Origin: Emticicia sp031378345
Lineage (GTDB): Bacteria; Bacteroidota; Bacteroidia; Cytophagales; Spirosomataceae
Assembly (NCBI GenBank): GCA_031378345.1
Contig: JANNDY010000056.1
Span: 1-64,000, forward strand
Length of the DNA: 64,000 nucleotides
Direction of reading: 5' to 3'
Shown in pieces: positions 52,102 to 62,800 of the stretch (the stretch's first letter is position 1; every line of letters starts with the position of its first letter). The notes under the pieces are model-generated. The model ran no database searches and was not told where the DNA came from. It was given only the letters and a program-made list of their open reading frames with translations. The position numbers and the translations under genes are program-made.

Positions 52102-54171
52102 ATGAAAATTATCCTAAACCTCCTTTTTTCTTGCTTTTCATTTGCTCTTACAGCACAGAAAACCACTTCAATTTCATCACCAAACAAAGCAATTTCTTTG
52201 AAAATCGTTTCTTCTTTAAATGGAAACGTTTCCTATCAAATTTCCTATAAAAACAAAGCAATTATTGAGCCATCAACGCTTGGTTTTTCTTTGAATAAAC
52301 CAAAAATATTGTTGAATAAATTTGAAATTATTTCAGTTGATTCTTCGACTTTTGATGAAACTTGGAAACCTGTTTGGGGCGAAGTTTCGAGCATTAAAAA
52401 TAATTATAAAGAGCTAAAAATCAAGCTAAAAGACAAAGTAAAAGCTGAAAATTTAGTGAATATTATCTTTCGAGTTTTTGATGATGGCGTAGGTTTTCGA
52501 TATGATTTTCCAAAAGAATCAAGTATAAAGCATTTCATTGTGGGCGATGAATTGACACAATTTAATTTGGCAGGAAATCATAAAACGTTTTGGATTCCTG
52601 GCGATTATGACACTAATGAATATTTGTACAATACAACCAAATTGAGCGAAATTGATGCTATACGAGCATCTGACAAGGAAACTGATATTGCTTTGAAAGC
52701 TGTTATTGGTGCAAATACTGTTCAAACGCCTTTGATGATGCACACAGCGGACGGCATTTATATCAATATTCATGAAGCGGCTTTGGTCAATTATCCAGCC
52801 ATGAATTTAACTTTAGATAAAAAAACTTTCACTTTTACCTCGCATTTAGTGCCTGATGCCGTGGGTAATAAAGCGTATTTGCAAGCACCATTTCAAACCC
52901 CATGGCGAACAATAATTGTGAGCGATAAAGCGACTGAAATTTTGTCTTCAAAAATGATTTTGAACTTAAATGAGCCTTCAAAAATAAAAGATATTTCTTG
53001 GATAAAACCGCAAAAATTTATTGGAATGTGGTGGGAGATGCACGTCGGAAAGTCAAATTGGTATAAAGAAGGAAATAAGCATGGAGCAAACACTGAAAAC
53101 GTAAAAATCTATATAGATTTTGCTGCAAAACATGGTTTTGATGGCGTTTTGGTAGAGGGTTGGAATGAAGGCTGGGAAGATTGGTTTGGCAATTGGAAAG
53201 AAAATGTATTCGATTTCGTAACACCGTACAGCGATTATAACATTGATGAATTGACAGCTTATGCCAAGCAGAAAGGTGTCCGAATTATCATGCACCACGA
53301 AACTTCTGGTTCAGCTACAAATTATGAACGACATTTTGAAAAAGCCTATCAGTTTATGCAGGAACACAATATTAATACTGTTAAAACTGGTTATGTAGGT
53401 CGAATTATTCCACGAGGAGAGCATCATGATAGCCAATGGATGGTGAATCATTACCAGCGAGTTGCCGAAAAAGCTGCCGAATATCACATCATGGTTGAGG
53501 CACATGAGCCAGTTCACCCAACTGGTTTGCACAGAACTTTTCCGAATTGGCTTGCCAATGAAGCTGCTCGTGGAAATGAGTTTAATAATGCTCCAAATTT
53601 GGGACTTGTGCCAGAACACGAAACGATTTTGCCCTTCACAAGATTAATGGGCGGCCCAATGGATTATACGCCTGGTTTTTTTCATTTTCAACTCAATCAA
53701 TATGATGCTTCTCGCAAAACGAGGGTAAAAACTACACTTGCCAAACAGTTGGCTTTGTATGTAACAATGTATAGTCCGTTGCAAATGGCAGGAGATTTTC
53801 CAGAGAATATTGATAAACATTTAGATGCTTTTCAGTTCATAAAAGATGTGCCAGTTGATTGGGACGATACCAAGATTTTAGAGGCAGAACCAGGCGATTT
53901 TATTACGATTGCAAGAAAAGAAAAAGGTAAACAAAATTGGTTTTTAGGAGCAATAACTGACGAAAATACAAGGAAAAGTACAATAAAACTGGGTTTTTTA
54001 GAAGGAAATGCAAAATACGAAGCAACGATTTATCAAGATACTGAGAAATCAGATTGGCAAACAAATCCAGAAGCATATAAGATAGAAAAGAGGATTTTAA
54101 CTAATAAAGATGTGCTTGAATTGAAGTTGGCAAAGGGTGGGGGATGTGCAGTTAGTTTTGTGAAGTTGTAG
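52102..54171 (+). CDS. Glycoside hydrolase family 97 (alpha-glucosidase-like)
   Basis: 689 aa from the ATG at 52102 (MKIILNLLFSCFSFALTAQ, a signal peptide); the 20-residue extension upstream is not signal-like. An N-terminal beta-super-sandwich (about 25-270) with FRVFDDGVGFRYDFP, then a (beta/alpha)8 barrel with GFDGVLVEGWNEGWEDWFG, VEAHEPVHPTGLHRTFPN and GGPMDYTPGFF, and a C-terminal beta-domain (about 590-689). Family GH97 has inverting and retaining branches; the branch was not settled. It is probably periplasmic and acts on alpha-linked glucans. There are no SusCD genes nearby. Confidence 0.93.
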   Translation: MKIILNLLFSCFSFALTAQKTTSISSPNKAISLKIVSSLNGNVSYQISYKNKAIIEPSTLGFSLNKPKILLNKFEIISVDSSTFDETWKPVWGEVSSIKNNYKELKIKLKDKVKAENLVNIIFRVFDDGVGFRYDFPKESSIKHFIVGDELTQFNLAGNHKTFWIPGDYDTNEYLYNTTKLSEIDAIRASDKETDIALKAVIGANTVQTPLMMHTADGIYINIHEAALVNYPAMNLTLDKKTFTFTSHLVPDAVGNKAYLQAPFQTPWRTIIVSDKATEILSSKMILNLNEPSKIKDISWIKPQKFIGMWWEMHVGKSNWYKEGNKHGANTENVKIYIDFAAKHGFDGVLVEGWNEGWEDWFGNWKENVFDFVTPYSDYNIDELTAYAKQKGVRIIMHHETSGSATNYERHFEKAYQFMQEHNINTVKTGYVGRIIPRGEHHDSQWMVNHYQRVAEKAAEYHIMVEAHEPVHPTGLHRTFPNWLANEAARGNEFNNAPNLGLVPEHETILPFTRLMGGPMDYTPGFFHFQLNQYDASRKTRVKTTLAKQLALYVTMYSPLQMAGDFPENIDKHLDAFQFIKDVPVDWDDTKILEAEPGDFITIARKEKGKQNWFLGAITDENTRKSTIKLGFLEGNAKYEATIYQDTEKSDWQTNPEAYKIEKRILTNKDVLELKLAKGGGCAVSFVKL

Positions 54172-54175
54172 AATA

Positions 54176-54770
54176 TTAGACAAGTTCAGTCTTCTGTTTT
54201 AAAGTAATTTTAGCAATATGAAGTGCCTTAGTTTTTTTTGCTTCATAGATTGCGTTATTTTTTTTCTCATCAAAAATAATATTTTTGATGTAATTTTTAT
54301 TTTCACTTTTAATACTTGTCATTTCTTTAGTGTTTTTGAAATTATAAAAACCTGTAAAATTCTTATTTGGTTCAAAAGCCTCTATTTGGTCATTTATGAA
54401 TCCTTGAATTTGAAATTGATGCTTTAATTGAGGATAAAATTTTGAAAAAATAATTCTATAAAGTCTATTACGGCTTGAAGAACTACCTGTAAAAATAACA
54501 GTTTTTGTAGAATTATGTTCCAAAAAATCAAATAAAAATCTTAATAACAGTACCCAAAACGAGTTCCATATCTTGATTATTGCTAACATCATTAAAATCA
54601 ACTTTGCCATTTGATAGTAAATCACCAAATGAAAAATGAATAAAATCAGGCATTCCCTCAAATTGCTCAAAATCAACTACTTTGGTAATTCTTTTATTTG
54701 CACTGGTACTTGTAAAAGTATAGCGTTCTTGATTTCCAGATGATTGAAAACTATATATTGGTTTCTCCAT
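54176..54770 (-). pseudogene. DUF6934 family gene broken by a frameshift
   Basis: The first part, from the ATG at 54770, codes for about 80 aa (MEKPIYSFQSS, HFSFGDLLSNGKVDFND, LGTVIKIF) and stops at 54528. The rest continues in another frame from about 54540 to the stop at 54176 (FDFLEHNSTKTVIFTGSSSSRNRLYRI...). Joined, they match the DUF6934 pattern, where KVLATVIxILxxF is followed by VFFTGSTxERTxLYR. One extra T in the TTTTTATTTG run near 54533-54540 would cause it. A real frameshift, a sequencing error or a programmed shift are all possible. It is convergent with GH97, 4 bp apart. Confidence 0.75.
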
Positions 54771-54809
54771 CTTGCAAAAATATGAATTTTTATTAAACTT
54801 TTTTTCAAC

Positions 54810-54817
54810 TAATTTTG
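54810..54817 (+). promoter_or_regulatory. -7 promoter element TAATTTTG
   Basis: TAATTTTGCAA lies 43 bp before the ATG at 54860. An upstream in-frame ATG at 54815 lies inside it, which supports 54860 as the true start. Confidence 0.55.
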
Positions 54818-54859
54818 CAAACTTTCTTATTGTTGAAAATTAACCAAAATCATCAAACC

Positions 54860-56392
54860 ATGAAAAAACTAATCATTTTTCTCGCAATTACAGCGATTTT
54901 TACCGCTTGTCGTATTTCAAAACCTACAAAAAAGGCTTCAAATGAAATAAATATTACTTTCCTTCACCTCAACGATGTTTATGAAATTTCGGCTTTAGAC
55001 AACGGAAAAATTGGCGGAATGGCTCGTGTAGCTACCGTCAGGCAAGAGTTATTGAAAGAAAATCCTAATACAGTTACTGTTTTGGCAGGAGATTTTTTGA
55101 GCCCCTCAGTAATCGGAACACTTCGCTATGAAGGCAAAGGAATCAAAGGTCGGCAAATGGTAGATGTGATGAATGCAGTTGGAATTGACTGGGTTTGCTT
55201 CGGAAATCATGAGTTTGATTTGGACGAAAAAGATTTGCAAGAACGAATAAACGAATCAAAATTTAATTGGCTAAATACCAATGCTTTGGAGAAAATAAAT
55301 GGCGAATTAGTGCCTTTTGGGAAAGTTGTAAACGGAACTAAAACTTGGTTTGTAAATACTAAGATTTTAACCTTTAAAAATGCCCAAAATGACTCTGTAA
55401 AAGTCGGAATGTTTGGTATAGTTTTACCTTCAAATCCGAAAGATTATGTGTGGTATGACGATTTTTTTGAAGCTGCAAAAAAAGCATATTATGAACTAAA
55501 ACCTCAATGTGATTTTGTTGTAGGATTGACTCATTTAAACAAAGTAGATGATGCAAAATTGGCAGAAATGTTACCTGATTTGAAACTCATCATGGGTGGG
55601 CATGACCATGATAATATGATTCAAAAAATAGGCAATATTACCATTGCGAAAGCCGATGCAAATGCCAAGTCTGCATATATTCATAAAATTGTATTTAACA
55701 ATGATACCAAAGAAGTAAAGGTTAGTTCAGAGTTAAAGAAAATTGATTCGCAAATTACTGATAATCAGGAAGTTGCAGCCGTTGTAAAGAAATGGGAAGG
55801 CATAGAAGATGGGGCTTTTAAGGCTTTGGGATTGAATAAAAATGAGGTTCTAGCCGACCTAAAAGAGCCTCTTGATGGGCATGAAAGTACAGTCAGAAAT
55901 GTGCAGGGAAATATGGGAGCAATGATTGCAAATTCTATGATTTCGGCTTCAACAAATGGCATTGATTGTGCCGTTTTTAATGGTGGTTCGATTCGTATTG
56001 ACGACATAGTTTCAGGCGAAATTACTCAGTTGGATGTTCTAAGAATTTTGCCTTTTGGAGGTAAAGTTATTGAGGTAAAAATGCGTGGTCGTTTGCTCGA
56101 AAAAATCTTGGAAACTGGCTTGACAAACAAGGGCAGTGGCGGCTATTTGCAATGGCAAAAAATTGACTATGTTGAAGTAAAAAAAGAATGGAAAATCAAT
56201 GGGAAATTGCTTGATATTAACCAAGATTACACTGTTGCAATGAATGATTTTTTATTGACAGGAAAAGAAAGAAATTTTGGCTTTTTGACAAAACAAAATC
56301 CTGATATTCAGTCAGTTACAGATACTTTTCCAGAAGCTGATGTCAGAAATGATATTAGAAAAGCTGTGATTGCGTATTTAAAGAAAAAATAA
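54860..56392 (+). CDS. Metallophosphatase/5'-nucleotidase lipoprotein (UshA-like)
   Basis: 510 aa. A signal with lipobox (AIFTACRIS; Cys about residue 17), so it is anchored in an envelope membrane. The metallophosphatase domain has FLHLNDVYE, LAGDFLSPS, CFGNHEFDLD, VGLTHLN and MGGHDHDN (two-metal site). The C-terminal nucleotidase domain (about 310-500) shows IDCAVFNGGSIRIDD and LRILPFGG. It splits nucleotides in the envelope for salvage. A row of lipoproteins follows on the same strand. Confidence 0.92.
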   Translation: MKKLIIFLAITAIFTACRISKPTKKASNEINITFLHLNDVYEISALDNGKIGGMARVATVRQELLKENPNTVTVLAGDFLSPSVIGTLRYEGKGIKGRQMVDVMNAVGIDWVCFGNHEFDLDEKDLQERINESKFNWLNTNALEKINGELVPFGKVVNGTKTWFVNTKILTFKNAQNDSVKVGMFGIVLPSNPKDYVWYDDFFEAAKKAYYELKPQCDFVVGLTHLNKVDDAKLAEMLPDLKLIMGGHDHDNMIQKIGNITIAKADANAKSAYIHKIVFNNDTKEVKVSSELKKIDSQITDNQEVAAVVKKWEGIEDGAFKALGLNKNEVLADLKEPLDGHESTVRNVQGNMGAMIANSMISASTNGIDCAVFNGGSIRIDDIVSGEITQLDVLRILPFGGKVIEVKMRGRLLEKILETGLTNKGSGGYLQWQKIDYVEVKKEWKINGKLLDINQDYTVAMNDFLLTGKERNFGFLTKQNPDIQSVTDTFPEADVRNDIRKAVIAYLKKK

Positions 56393-56466
56393 TTTTAATT
56401 TATCACAACCTTTTTATAATATTTGGAGTCATGGTAAAAGAATGTAAACTTTTACCTAAATTTTAT

Positions 56467-56985
56467 ATGAGAAAACTACTGTTTTTTGCTGGAATTTTTC
56501 TTCTAAATTCTTGTCAAACTGACGATACCGCCAAAGATGAGAAGGTGATGGGCTACAAACCTATTTATGTTTCATATTCCGAAATCGAAAAAGTTTCAAT
56601 AGAAGCTGCTCGAAAACTGAAAAATCCTGCCAAAATCTATGTCAGAGGTGAGTATTTGTTTGTCAATGAAGTCAATGAAGGCGTTCATGTGATTTATAAT
56701 GCCGATCCAAAATTTCCGAAACCGATTGCGTTTATAAAAATCCCTGGAAATAATGACATTGAGCTAAAAGACAATGTAATGTATGCCGACAACGGACTCG
56801 ATTTGATAGCGATTGATATCGCTTCGCCACAGTCTGTCAAAATTTTGAAACGTATCAAAGATGCTTTTCCTTATCCAAATTATCCTCCTTTTCAAAACGT
56901 AAAATTTGAGTGTGCTGATACCTCAAAAGGCTATGTTGTGAAGTGGGAATTTGTGGAATTGACTAATCCAAAGTGCAATCGTTAA
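56467..56985 (+). CDS. Lipoprotein with LVIVD-type repeats
   Basis: 172 aa from the ATG at 56467 (MRKLLFFAGIFLLNSCQTDD), lipobox NSCQ. The body holds YVRGEYLFVNEVNEGVHVIYN and MYADNGLDLIAIDI, as in LVIVD beta-propeller repeats. It is short, with only two or three repeats seen. It may be a partner of the next gene, which has the same kind of repeats. The role is unknown. Confidence 0.75.
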   Translation: MRKLLFFAGIFLLNSCQTDDTAKDEKVMGYKPIYVSYSEIEKVSIEAARKLKNPAKIYVRGEYLFVNEVNEGVHVIYNADPKFPKPIAFIKIPGNNDIELKDNVMYADNGLDLIAIDIASPQSVKILKRIKDAFPYPNYPPFQNVKFECADTSKGYVVKWEFVELTNPKCNR

Positions 56986-57058
56986 CTTCGACAGCATCGG
57001 CTGTCCGATTCGCTCAGTTAGCGATATGCTCAGCTACCAAAATATTAAATCAAATATC

Positions 57059-57817
57059 ATGAAAAATCTCAAATATTTATACCTTGTTTTCAGTGCAATA
57101 ATCATTTCCTGCAAGGGCGATTCTTCGGGTTTTGCTTCTTCCGTTTCACCCAATTTGGGTTCGGGAATTGGCGGTTCGTTGGCACGATTTACTATTTCCA
57201 AAAACCATTTATACATCGTTGATAGTCGCTCTTTAAAAGTTTTTAATATCAGTGATGCTGCAAATCCTATTGATTTGGGGAAAACTACCATCAATGCATT
57301 TGCCGAAACTATTTTTCCATTCAAAGATAATTTGTTGGTCGGAACTCGAACAGGAATGTATATTTTTAATTTGAACCAGCCCGAAAAACCAACTCAAATT
57401 GGCGTATTTCAGCATTTTGCAAGCTGCGACCCAGTGGTGGCGGAAGGAAATTATGCTTATGTTACTCTCCGAAATGGCACTCCTTGCCAGCGTGGGCAAA
57501 ATCAATTGGATGTTTTGGATATTTCGCAACTCACAAATCCAAGATTGGTAAAATCTGTGCCAATGATTAATCCTCACGGCCTGGGCCTGAGAGATAATAT
57601 TTTGTTTGTGTGTGAAGGTGATAATGGTTTGAAGGTTTTTGACAGAACTAATCCTGTGGAAATTAAACAAACACAATTTTTGAAAGATGTGAAATCTATT
57701 GACGTAATTCCTCTGCAAAATAGGTTGATTGTTACAGGAAAAGATGGTATTTATCAATATGATTTTAATGCCAAAAGTGAAATGAATTTATTGAGTAAAA
57801 TGGCTGTGGAGCTTTAA
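57059..57817 (+). CDS. LVIVD-repeat beta-propeller lipoprotein
   Basis: 252 aa from the ATG at 57059 (MKNLKYLYLVFSAIIISCKG), lipobox IISCK. Five or so LVIVD-like repeats: LYIVDSRSLKVFNISDAANP, LLVGTRTGMYIFNLNQPEKP, LDVLDISQLTNPRLV and LFVCEGDNGLKVFDRTNP. It is a propeller on an envelope lipoprotein. Ligand unknown. The next gene starts 13 bp after the stop. Confidence 0.85.
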   Translation: MKNLKYLYLVFSAIIISCKGDSSGFASSVSPNLGSGIGGSLARFTISKNHLYIVDSRSLKVFNISDAANPIDLGKTTINAFAETIFPFKDNLLVGTRTGMYIFNLNQPEKPTQIGVFQHFASCDPVVAEGNYAYVTLRNGTPCQRGQNQLDVLDISQLTNPRLVKSVPMINPHGLGLRDNILFVCEGDNGLKVFDRTNPVEIKQTQFLKDVKSIDVIPLQNRLIVTGKDGIYQYDFNAKSEMNLLSKMAVEL

Positions 57818-57830
57818 AATGTACATTATT

Positions 57831-58544
57831 ATGAAAAAAATACTAAATTTCGCCATATTTATAATTACTTCAAGCGGTTTTGCACAAGAAAAAAGTCCAA
57901 ATTTGATTCTGAAAACTACCCCGTCATATATTTTTGATTTTGATAATACTTTTACAATTGGGGCAGAGTATTTTTTGAAAAAACATTTGTCAGTTCAAGG
58001 TGAATTCGGTTATGGAAATACCAATCAAAATTTGTTGATTGGGGCATTTCGAGAGAGTTTATCCGAACAAAAACAATATCGAAATTATGATGTTTTTAGA
58101 GGAAAAACTGAGGTAAGGTTTTATTCTCAAAAGGGAAAATATTCTGTCCCAGATGGCTTTTATACTGCGATAGAAGTTTTTTATAAATATGTTGGCAAAG
58201 AGGCTGAGTTTTTGGTTGGTCGAGATTTTAATAACTTTACACCTGATTATTGGGAGAAAGTTTTGGCTAATAAAAAAAGGCAAGTTTTTGGAAGTCATTT
58301 TAAAATTGGTCGACAATTTTATATATTTGATGCAAATCCAACCAAAAAGAAAAGATGGTTATGTGATTTTTACATGGGATTGGGCTTTCGAAATATCAAT
58401 AATCAGTTGGAATATGATGGTAAACGAGAATTGGACCAAATTAGGCAAAATGGCAATGATTTTGGGAAAATTTATAACGAACAAGGCAAGCAAAATATCA
58501 TCAGTGGTTCTATGGGATTTAAGATTGGGTATTTGGTGTTTTAA
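57831..58544 (+). CDS. Outer-membrane beta-barrel protein
   Basis: 237 aa from the ATG at 57831 (MKKILNFAIFIITSSGFAQ, a signal peptide). Alternating strands follow (YFLKKHLSVQGEFGYGNTNQ, GKTEVRFYSQKGKYSV), ending in ISGSMGFKIGYLVF with the C-terminal aromatic typical of barrels. No family assigned by name; it resembles DUF3575-type porins. It is the last gene before porQ. Confidence 0.75.
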   Translation: MKKILNFAIFIITSSGFAQEKSPNLILKTTPSYIFDFDNTFTIGAEYFLKKHLSVQGEFGYGNTNQNLLIGAFRESLSEQKQYRNYDVFRGKTEVRFYSQKGKYSVPDGFYTAIEVFYKYVGKEAEFLVGRDFNNFTPDYWEKVLANKKRQVFGSHFKIGRQFYIFDANPTKKKRWLCDFYMGLGFRNINNQLEYDGKRELDQIRQNGNDFGKIYNEQGKQNIISGSMGFKIGYLVF

Positions 58545-58602
58545 CCTCACCGAAGAGTCGGTCGCCCTAAATCCCTCTCCACAAGAGAGGGATTTTAAAA
58601 AA
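58545..58602. repeat. C-rich intergenic repeat joined to the start of porQ
   Basis: CCTCACCGAAGAGTCGGTCGCC is followed by CCCTCTCCACAAGAGAGGG and GATTTTAAAAAA. The right end resembles GGGTGTTTTTAAAAAA at 45299. It begins right after the barrel gene's stop and runs into the porQ reading frame. Confidence 0.6.
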
Positions 58603-59598
58603 TATTGTTTCTTAATTCTTTCTTTTGTACTATTTTCAGTTCAAAGTTTTTCACAAAATAGTTTTTCATTTCTGAACATTCCAAACAATGCTCGGCTGTC
58701 GGCACTTGGTGGTATTAATGTTTCTATTTCTGATAAAGATATAAATTTGTTTACTTCAAATCCTTCATTGTTAGATTCTTCTCTGCGGGGGCAATTAGGC
58801 GTTAATTATTCCCCTTATTTGGCTTCAGGTAAATTTATTTCACTTAATTATTCTCCAAAATTCAAGCGAAACTGGGCAATTTCTCTGCAAAACCTCAATT
58901 ACGGTAATTTTGTTGGCACTGACGCTTTGGGGAATTTGACGAATGATTTTTCGGCAAATGACTTTTCTTTGGGCATTTCTCATGCCCGAAAAATAAATAA
59001 TATTAGCTTCGGAATTTCAGGAAAATTAGTAGGTTCGGTGCTGGAATCGTACAGTTCCGTTGCTTTTTTGACAGATTTAGGAGGTACTTTCAAGCATCCA
59101 AAGCATGATTTGAGTTTTGGAATGGTTGCAAGAAATATTGGTTTTGTTATAAAAAAATACGGCAATTTTCGCCCAGATTTGCCCTTCGATTTGCAAGTTG
59201 GAGTAACTTTTAAACCCAAATTTATGCCGCTGAGATTTTCATTAACTGCTCATCATTTGTATGTTTTTGACATTGCTTATGAAAATTCAAATTCAAATTT
59301 TAGTTTTGATAATCAAGGAAATAAAGTTGCTAAAAGTGTTTCAATTTCTGATAAAATCGCTCGACATTTTGTGTTTGGTACTGAAATTTTGATTCATAAA
59401 AACATTAATCTTCTGCTTGGTTATAACTTTTTACGCCGAAAAGAACTACACACAAATACACTTGGGGGAGCTTCTGGTTTTTCGTTTGGAGCAAATCTTC
59501 GCTTAAATAAATTCGGGTTTTCAATTGCTTATTCTTCACTTTCAAATGGAAAAGGACAAACGAATTTTAGTTTGATTTGTGCCATACCAAAGAAATAA
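58594..59598 (+). CDS. porQ: Type IX secretion protein PorQ, start codon not evident
   Basis: About 334 aa. The N-terminus in this frame is a clear signal peptide (KKYCFLILSFVLFSVQSFSQ), and the mature part NSFSFLNIPNNARLSALGG and the C-terminal NGKGQTNFSL are marks of PorQ. PorQ is an outer-membrane barrel protein that works with PorU, PorV and PorZ in the type IX attachment complex. The codon where Met should stand (58594-58596, before Lys-Lys) is TTT. No ATG, GTG or TTG lies in frame between 58545 and the signal. The reading frame stays open upstream, but that part overlaps the barrel gene and is nonsense. See findings. Confidence 0.8.
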   Translation, partial: FKKYCFLILSFVLFSVQSFSQNSFSFLNIPNNARLSALGGINVSISDKDINLFTSNPSLLDSSLRGQLGVNYSPYLASGKFISLNYSPKFKRNWAISLQNLNYGNFVGTDALGNLTNDFSANDFSLGISHARKINNISFGISGKLVGSVLESYSSVAFLTDLGGTFKHPKHDLSFGMVARNIGFVIKKYGNFRPDLPFDLQVGVTFKPKFMPLRFSLTAHHLYVFDIAYENSNSNFSFDNQGNKVAKSVSISDKIARHFVFGTEILIHKNINLLLGYNFLRRKELHTNTLGGASGFSFGANLRLNKFGFSIAYSSLSNGKGQTNFSLICAIPKK

Positions 59599-59809
59599 AT
59601 CGCTTGCATCAAACTCTATACCAAAGCAATCGTACAAGGTAGATTTCTTTGTATAAGGCTATTTTTGGATATAAATACTTGATAACTAATAGATTGACTT
59701 TTTTCTGATACCTTTCAATAACTTATGGCATAAAATTTGCTTTTATTTTTATTGCTAAAAAACGTGTATTCAATAATTTCAAACAAAAGTATAAGTAAAC
59801 GCGGTTGCA

Positions 59810-62800
59810 GTGATTAGAAATTTACTAAATCTTATTCTCCAGCATTTTAAAATAAGCAATACACTAAAACTTGTTTTGGGTATTGTCATGGTTTTTTTTG
59901 TTTTTACTGAAAACGTTTTTTCTCAATGTTCACCTCCTAATATTTCAGCTACATCGAATTCACCAGTTTGTTTAAATACTACTATTAATTTGTCGCCAAG
60001 TAGCACAACAAATGGTGTAAAATATTCTTGGATTGGTCCGAATGGTTTTACAAGTACTTTGCAAAATCCCCTTATTCCAAACGCCACTAACCTCATGGCG
60101 GGTATTTATACTGTAACTGCGACGAGTAAATTTATTGGAGGAGTAAATATGGGTAATTTGCTCAATTATCACATGATTTTTACGAAGGCAGATATTGATG
60201 CTAATTGGCAGGGAGCAACAAAAGGATTTGCTGGTAATTTCGCTGTTAATGGTTTAGTGGCTACAGAAAGAACTTCAGGCACAGTACCTTATGCTGGTAC
60301 ATTATTTTCAAATGACGTAACTGCTGGTGCATGGCAAAATATTTTGAATAGTAACACAGGTCAGTCTTCATCTTCATTAGGACAAACGGCACTTTTGAGT
60401 GGTTTAGAATCTGACTTGGAGAGTGCTTTCAACCAAATAGATGCTTTAGCGGCAAGTACTGGATATACGAGTGTTTCATCCACTTCTTTGAATGGTCTAA
60501 ATACTCAAAATGGGACGGCACAGACATTCGTCATAAATATTACGAGTGGATTGACGGTTTCGAGTCAAATAACAATTACTGGTGATGCTAACGATATTTT
60601 TATTTTGCGTTGGGATAGTGATGCAAATCCATCAAATGGATACACAGGTCAAGTAAAGTTTCAATCTGGTGGGGCAATCATTCCAGCTGGTGGTTTAAAG
60701 CCAAGCAATTTTATTCATGTTGCAGGAGATTTAGGCAGTAGTGGAGGAGGAAGTACCCCATCTGCACCTTATCCACAAGGTCCAAGATTGAATGACGGGA
60801 CAGGGGCATTAATTACTGGCGGAGCAAATTTTAGTGGTGGTGGTTTTTTTACTGGCTATTGGCTAACCACAGGCTCGCCTGATAATGCCGATGGGACTAA
60901 CCAAAGGTATGGAAATACAGCATCATTAAGTAATGGAATTTTTGTGGGAGGCTGGTATTCTAAAACAAACAAGTTTAGTATGACATCTGGTACGAGTGGG
61001 GTTTATGTATCACCGCCTTCAGGTGGTTTTTGTACTTCCACAGCCAGCTCGAACACAAATGTTATCATAGGTTCTAATATCACATTATCGAAAGCAGTTA
61101 GTGCATGTATAAATCAACCACTTCAAGATATAGCAACAGTTGATGTAACTGTTGCTTGGGTGAATGCTCCAAGCGGTGAAAAATTAAAGGTTGAAATTAA
61201 TGGTAAAACCGAAACTATTAATGTAGCTGGTGGTGCTACTTCTCCACAAGTAATTAGATTTTTGGTGCCTGCCGATGGTATTGCTAATCAAAATATTACT
61301 GCATCTTGGGCTACATCAGGAACTTGTATTGCAACAACTACTTTCAATGCCCCAGCTTCTTGCTCGAATGACTTTCTTTCTTGTGAAAAAGTGCTTTATC
61401 TATGTGGTGATGATAAACCTTATGATGGTGATGCCTTTGACCATGGACTAATAAATTATTTACCAGTAGTTGGGGTAAATTCTGTAACGGCACTTTTTAC
61501 TAAGAATGAAACCACAGGATATGGACTTTATACAACAGTTACTTATCCTTCTTGGCCACAAATGGATTTCATTACTCCTATAACGATTAATCTGAATGAT
61601 TATACAATGGTAATCGTTTCGCCAACAACCGAGGGCAAGTTATCACCAGATTTATTGACCGCATTAAAAGGTTATCAAGGCGGAATTTTAATGATGAATT
61701 ATGCTCAAGTTGGCTCACTTGGTATGACAAGTAATTCAAGTTATGTTTGGCAGACTTATGGATATACAAACAACTCAAACACTACTGAGCTACTAAATTA
61801 CGACAATGTTAATGCAACAAGTGGTTATTTATTTACGATAGGAAATTTTTATTCAACAGGTACAGGTTATTTATGGGGTCAAGCTAATAGTGTAGCAACA
61901 AATACAAATGGAATTTACTTTTATTACCCAAACACAGCAGTTTTAGCAGGGGTACCTACACATGGTGCAAGGGCTTATTTGGGTTATCACATGAATGGTC
62001 TTTATGCTAATGCTCAAAATGGTGGGGCTTTGCCAGCACCTGTATCAAGCTATTTTACACCAACAAAACATTTAACTCAAGACGGTAAATTTTATTTAGA
62101 CCAAGCGATTAAAAATGCTGCGACTGGAATAAAAATTACTTCTATTACTGGTGATACTAAATGTGCAGGGGCTACAATTAGTTTAAGTTCATCAGGAGTT
62201 GGCATAAGTTCTTATTCTTGGACAGGACCAAGTGGTTTTACCTCAACTTTACAAAATCCAACACGTAGTAATACAACTGTGGCTATGGGTGGGACTTATA
62301 CCCTAACTGTTACAGGTTTATTTGGCTGTACAACAACAGCAACAGTAAATGTTATAATAAATTCAACTTCACCGCCAATTGCTACTGGTGGTAATATTTG
62401 TGGACCAGGTACAGTTAACCTTTCAGCAAGCGGTTGCACCGGAACTTATAATTGGTATTCGTCAGCAACAAGTAGTTCAATTCTGGGTACGGGTGCTACT
62501 TTCACTACCCCCTCGATTTCGGCTACAACAACTTACCACGTAAATTGTACAGTCGGAACTTGTGTATCAACACGAGCCAGTGCTGTTGCTTCGGTTGGAA
62601 GTGTTAGTTTTACAGGTTTTCTGATCAATGATTTAGTTGGTAGTGCAGATGTGGTTTTGATGAATGGGAAAACATATAGCATTGCAAATTTACCAACAAG
62701 TTGGAATCTCGAAACTACTGAAAATGGCTTATTTGGAAGTGTAGTTTTTACAATTACGGGGACTGTAAGTGCTTCAAATACAGAAGGCTTTGCACCTAAT

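Noticed and set aside
57233..57757. Antisense frame of 174 codons under the LVIVD gene
   Set aside because: Low-complexity composition with no motifs, opposite to a well-supported lipoprotein.
58189..58593. Upstream in-frame extension of porQ that overlaps the barrel gene
   Set aside because: Its residues make no protein-like sense, it lies in a different frame within the real barrel gene, and it stops being open reading only because of the repeat. It is not a fused protein.
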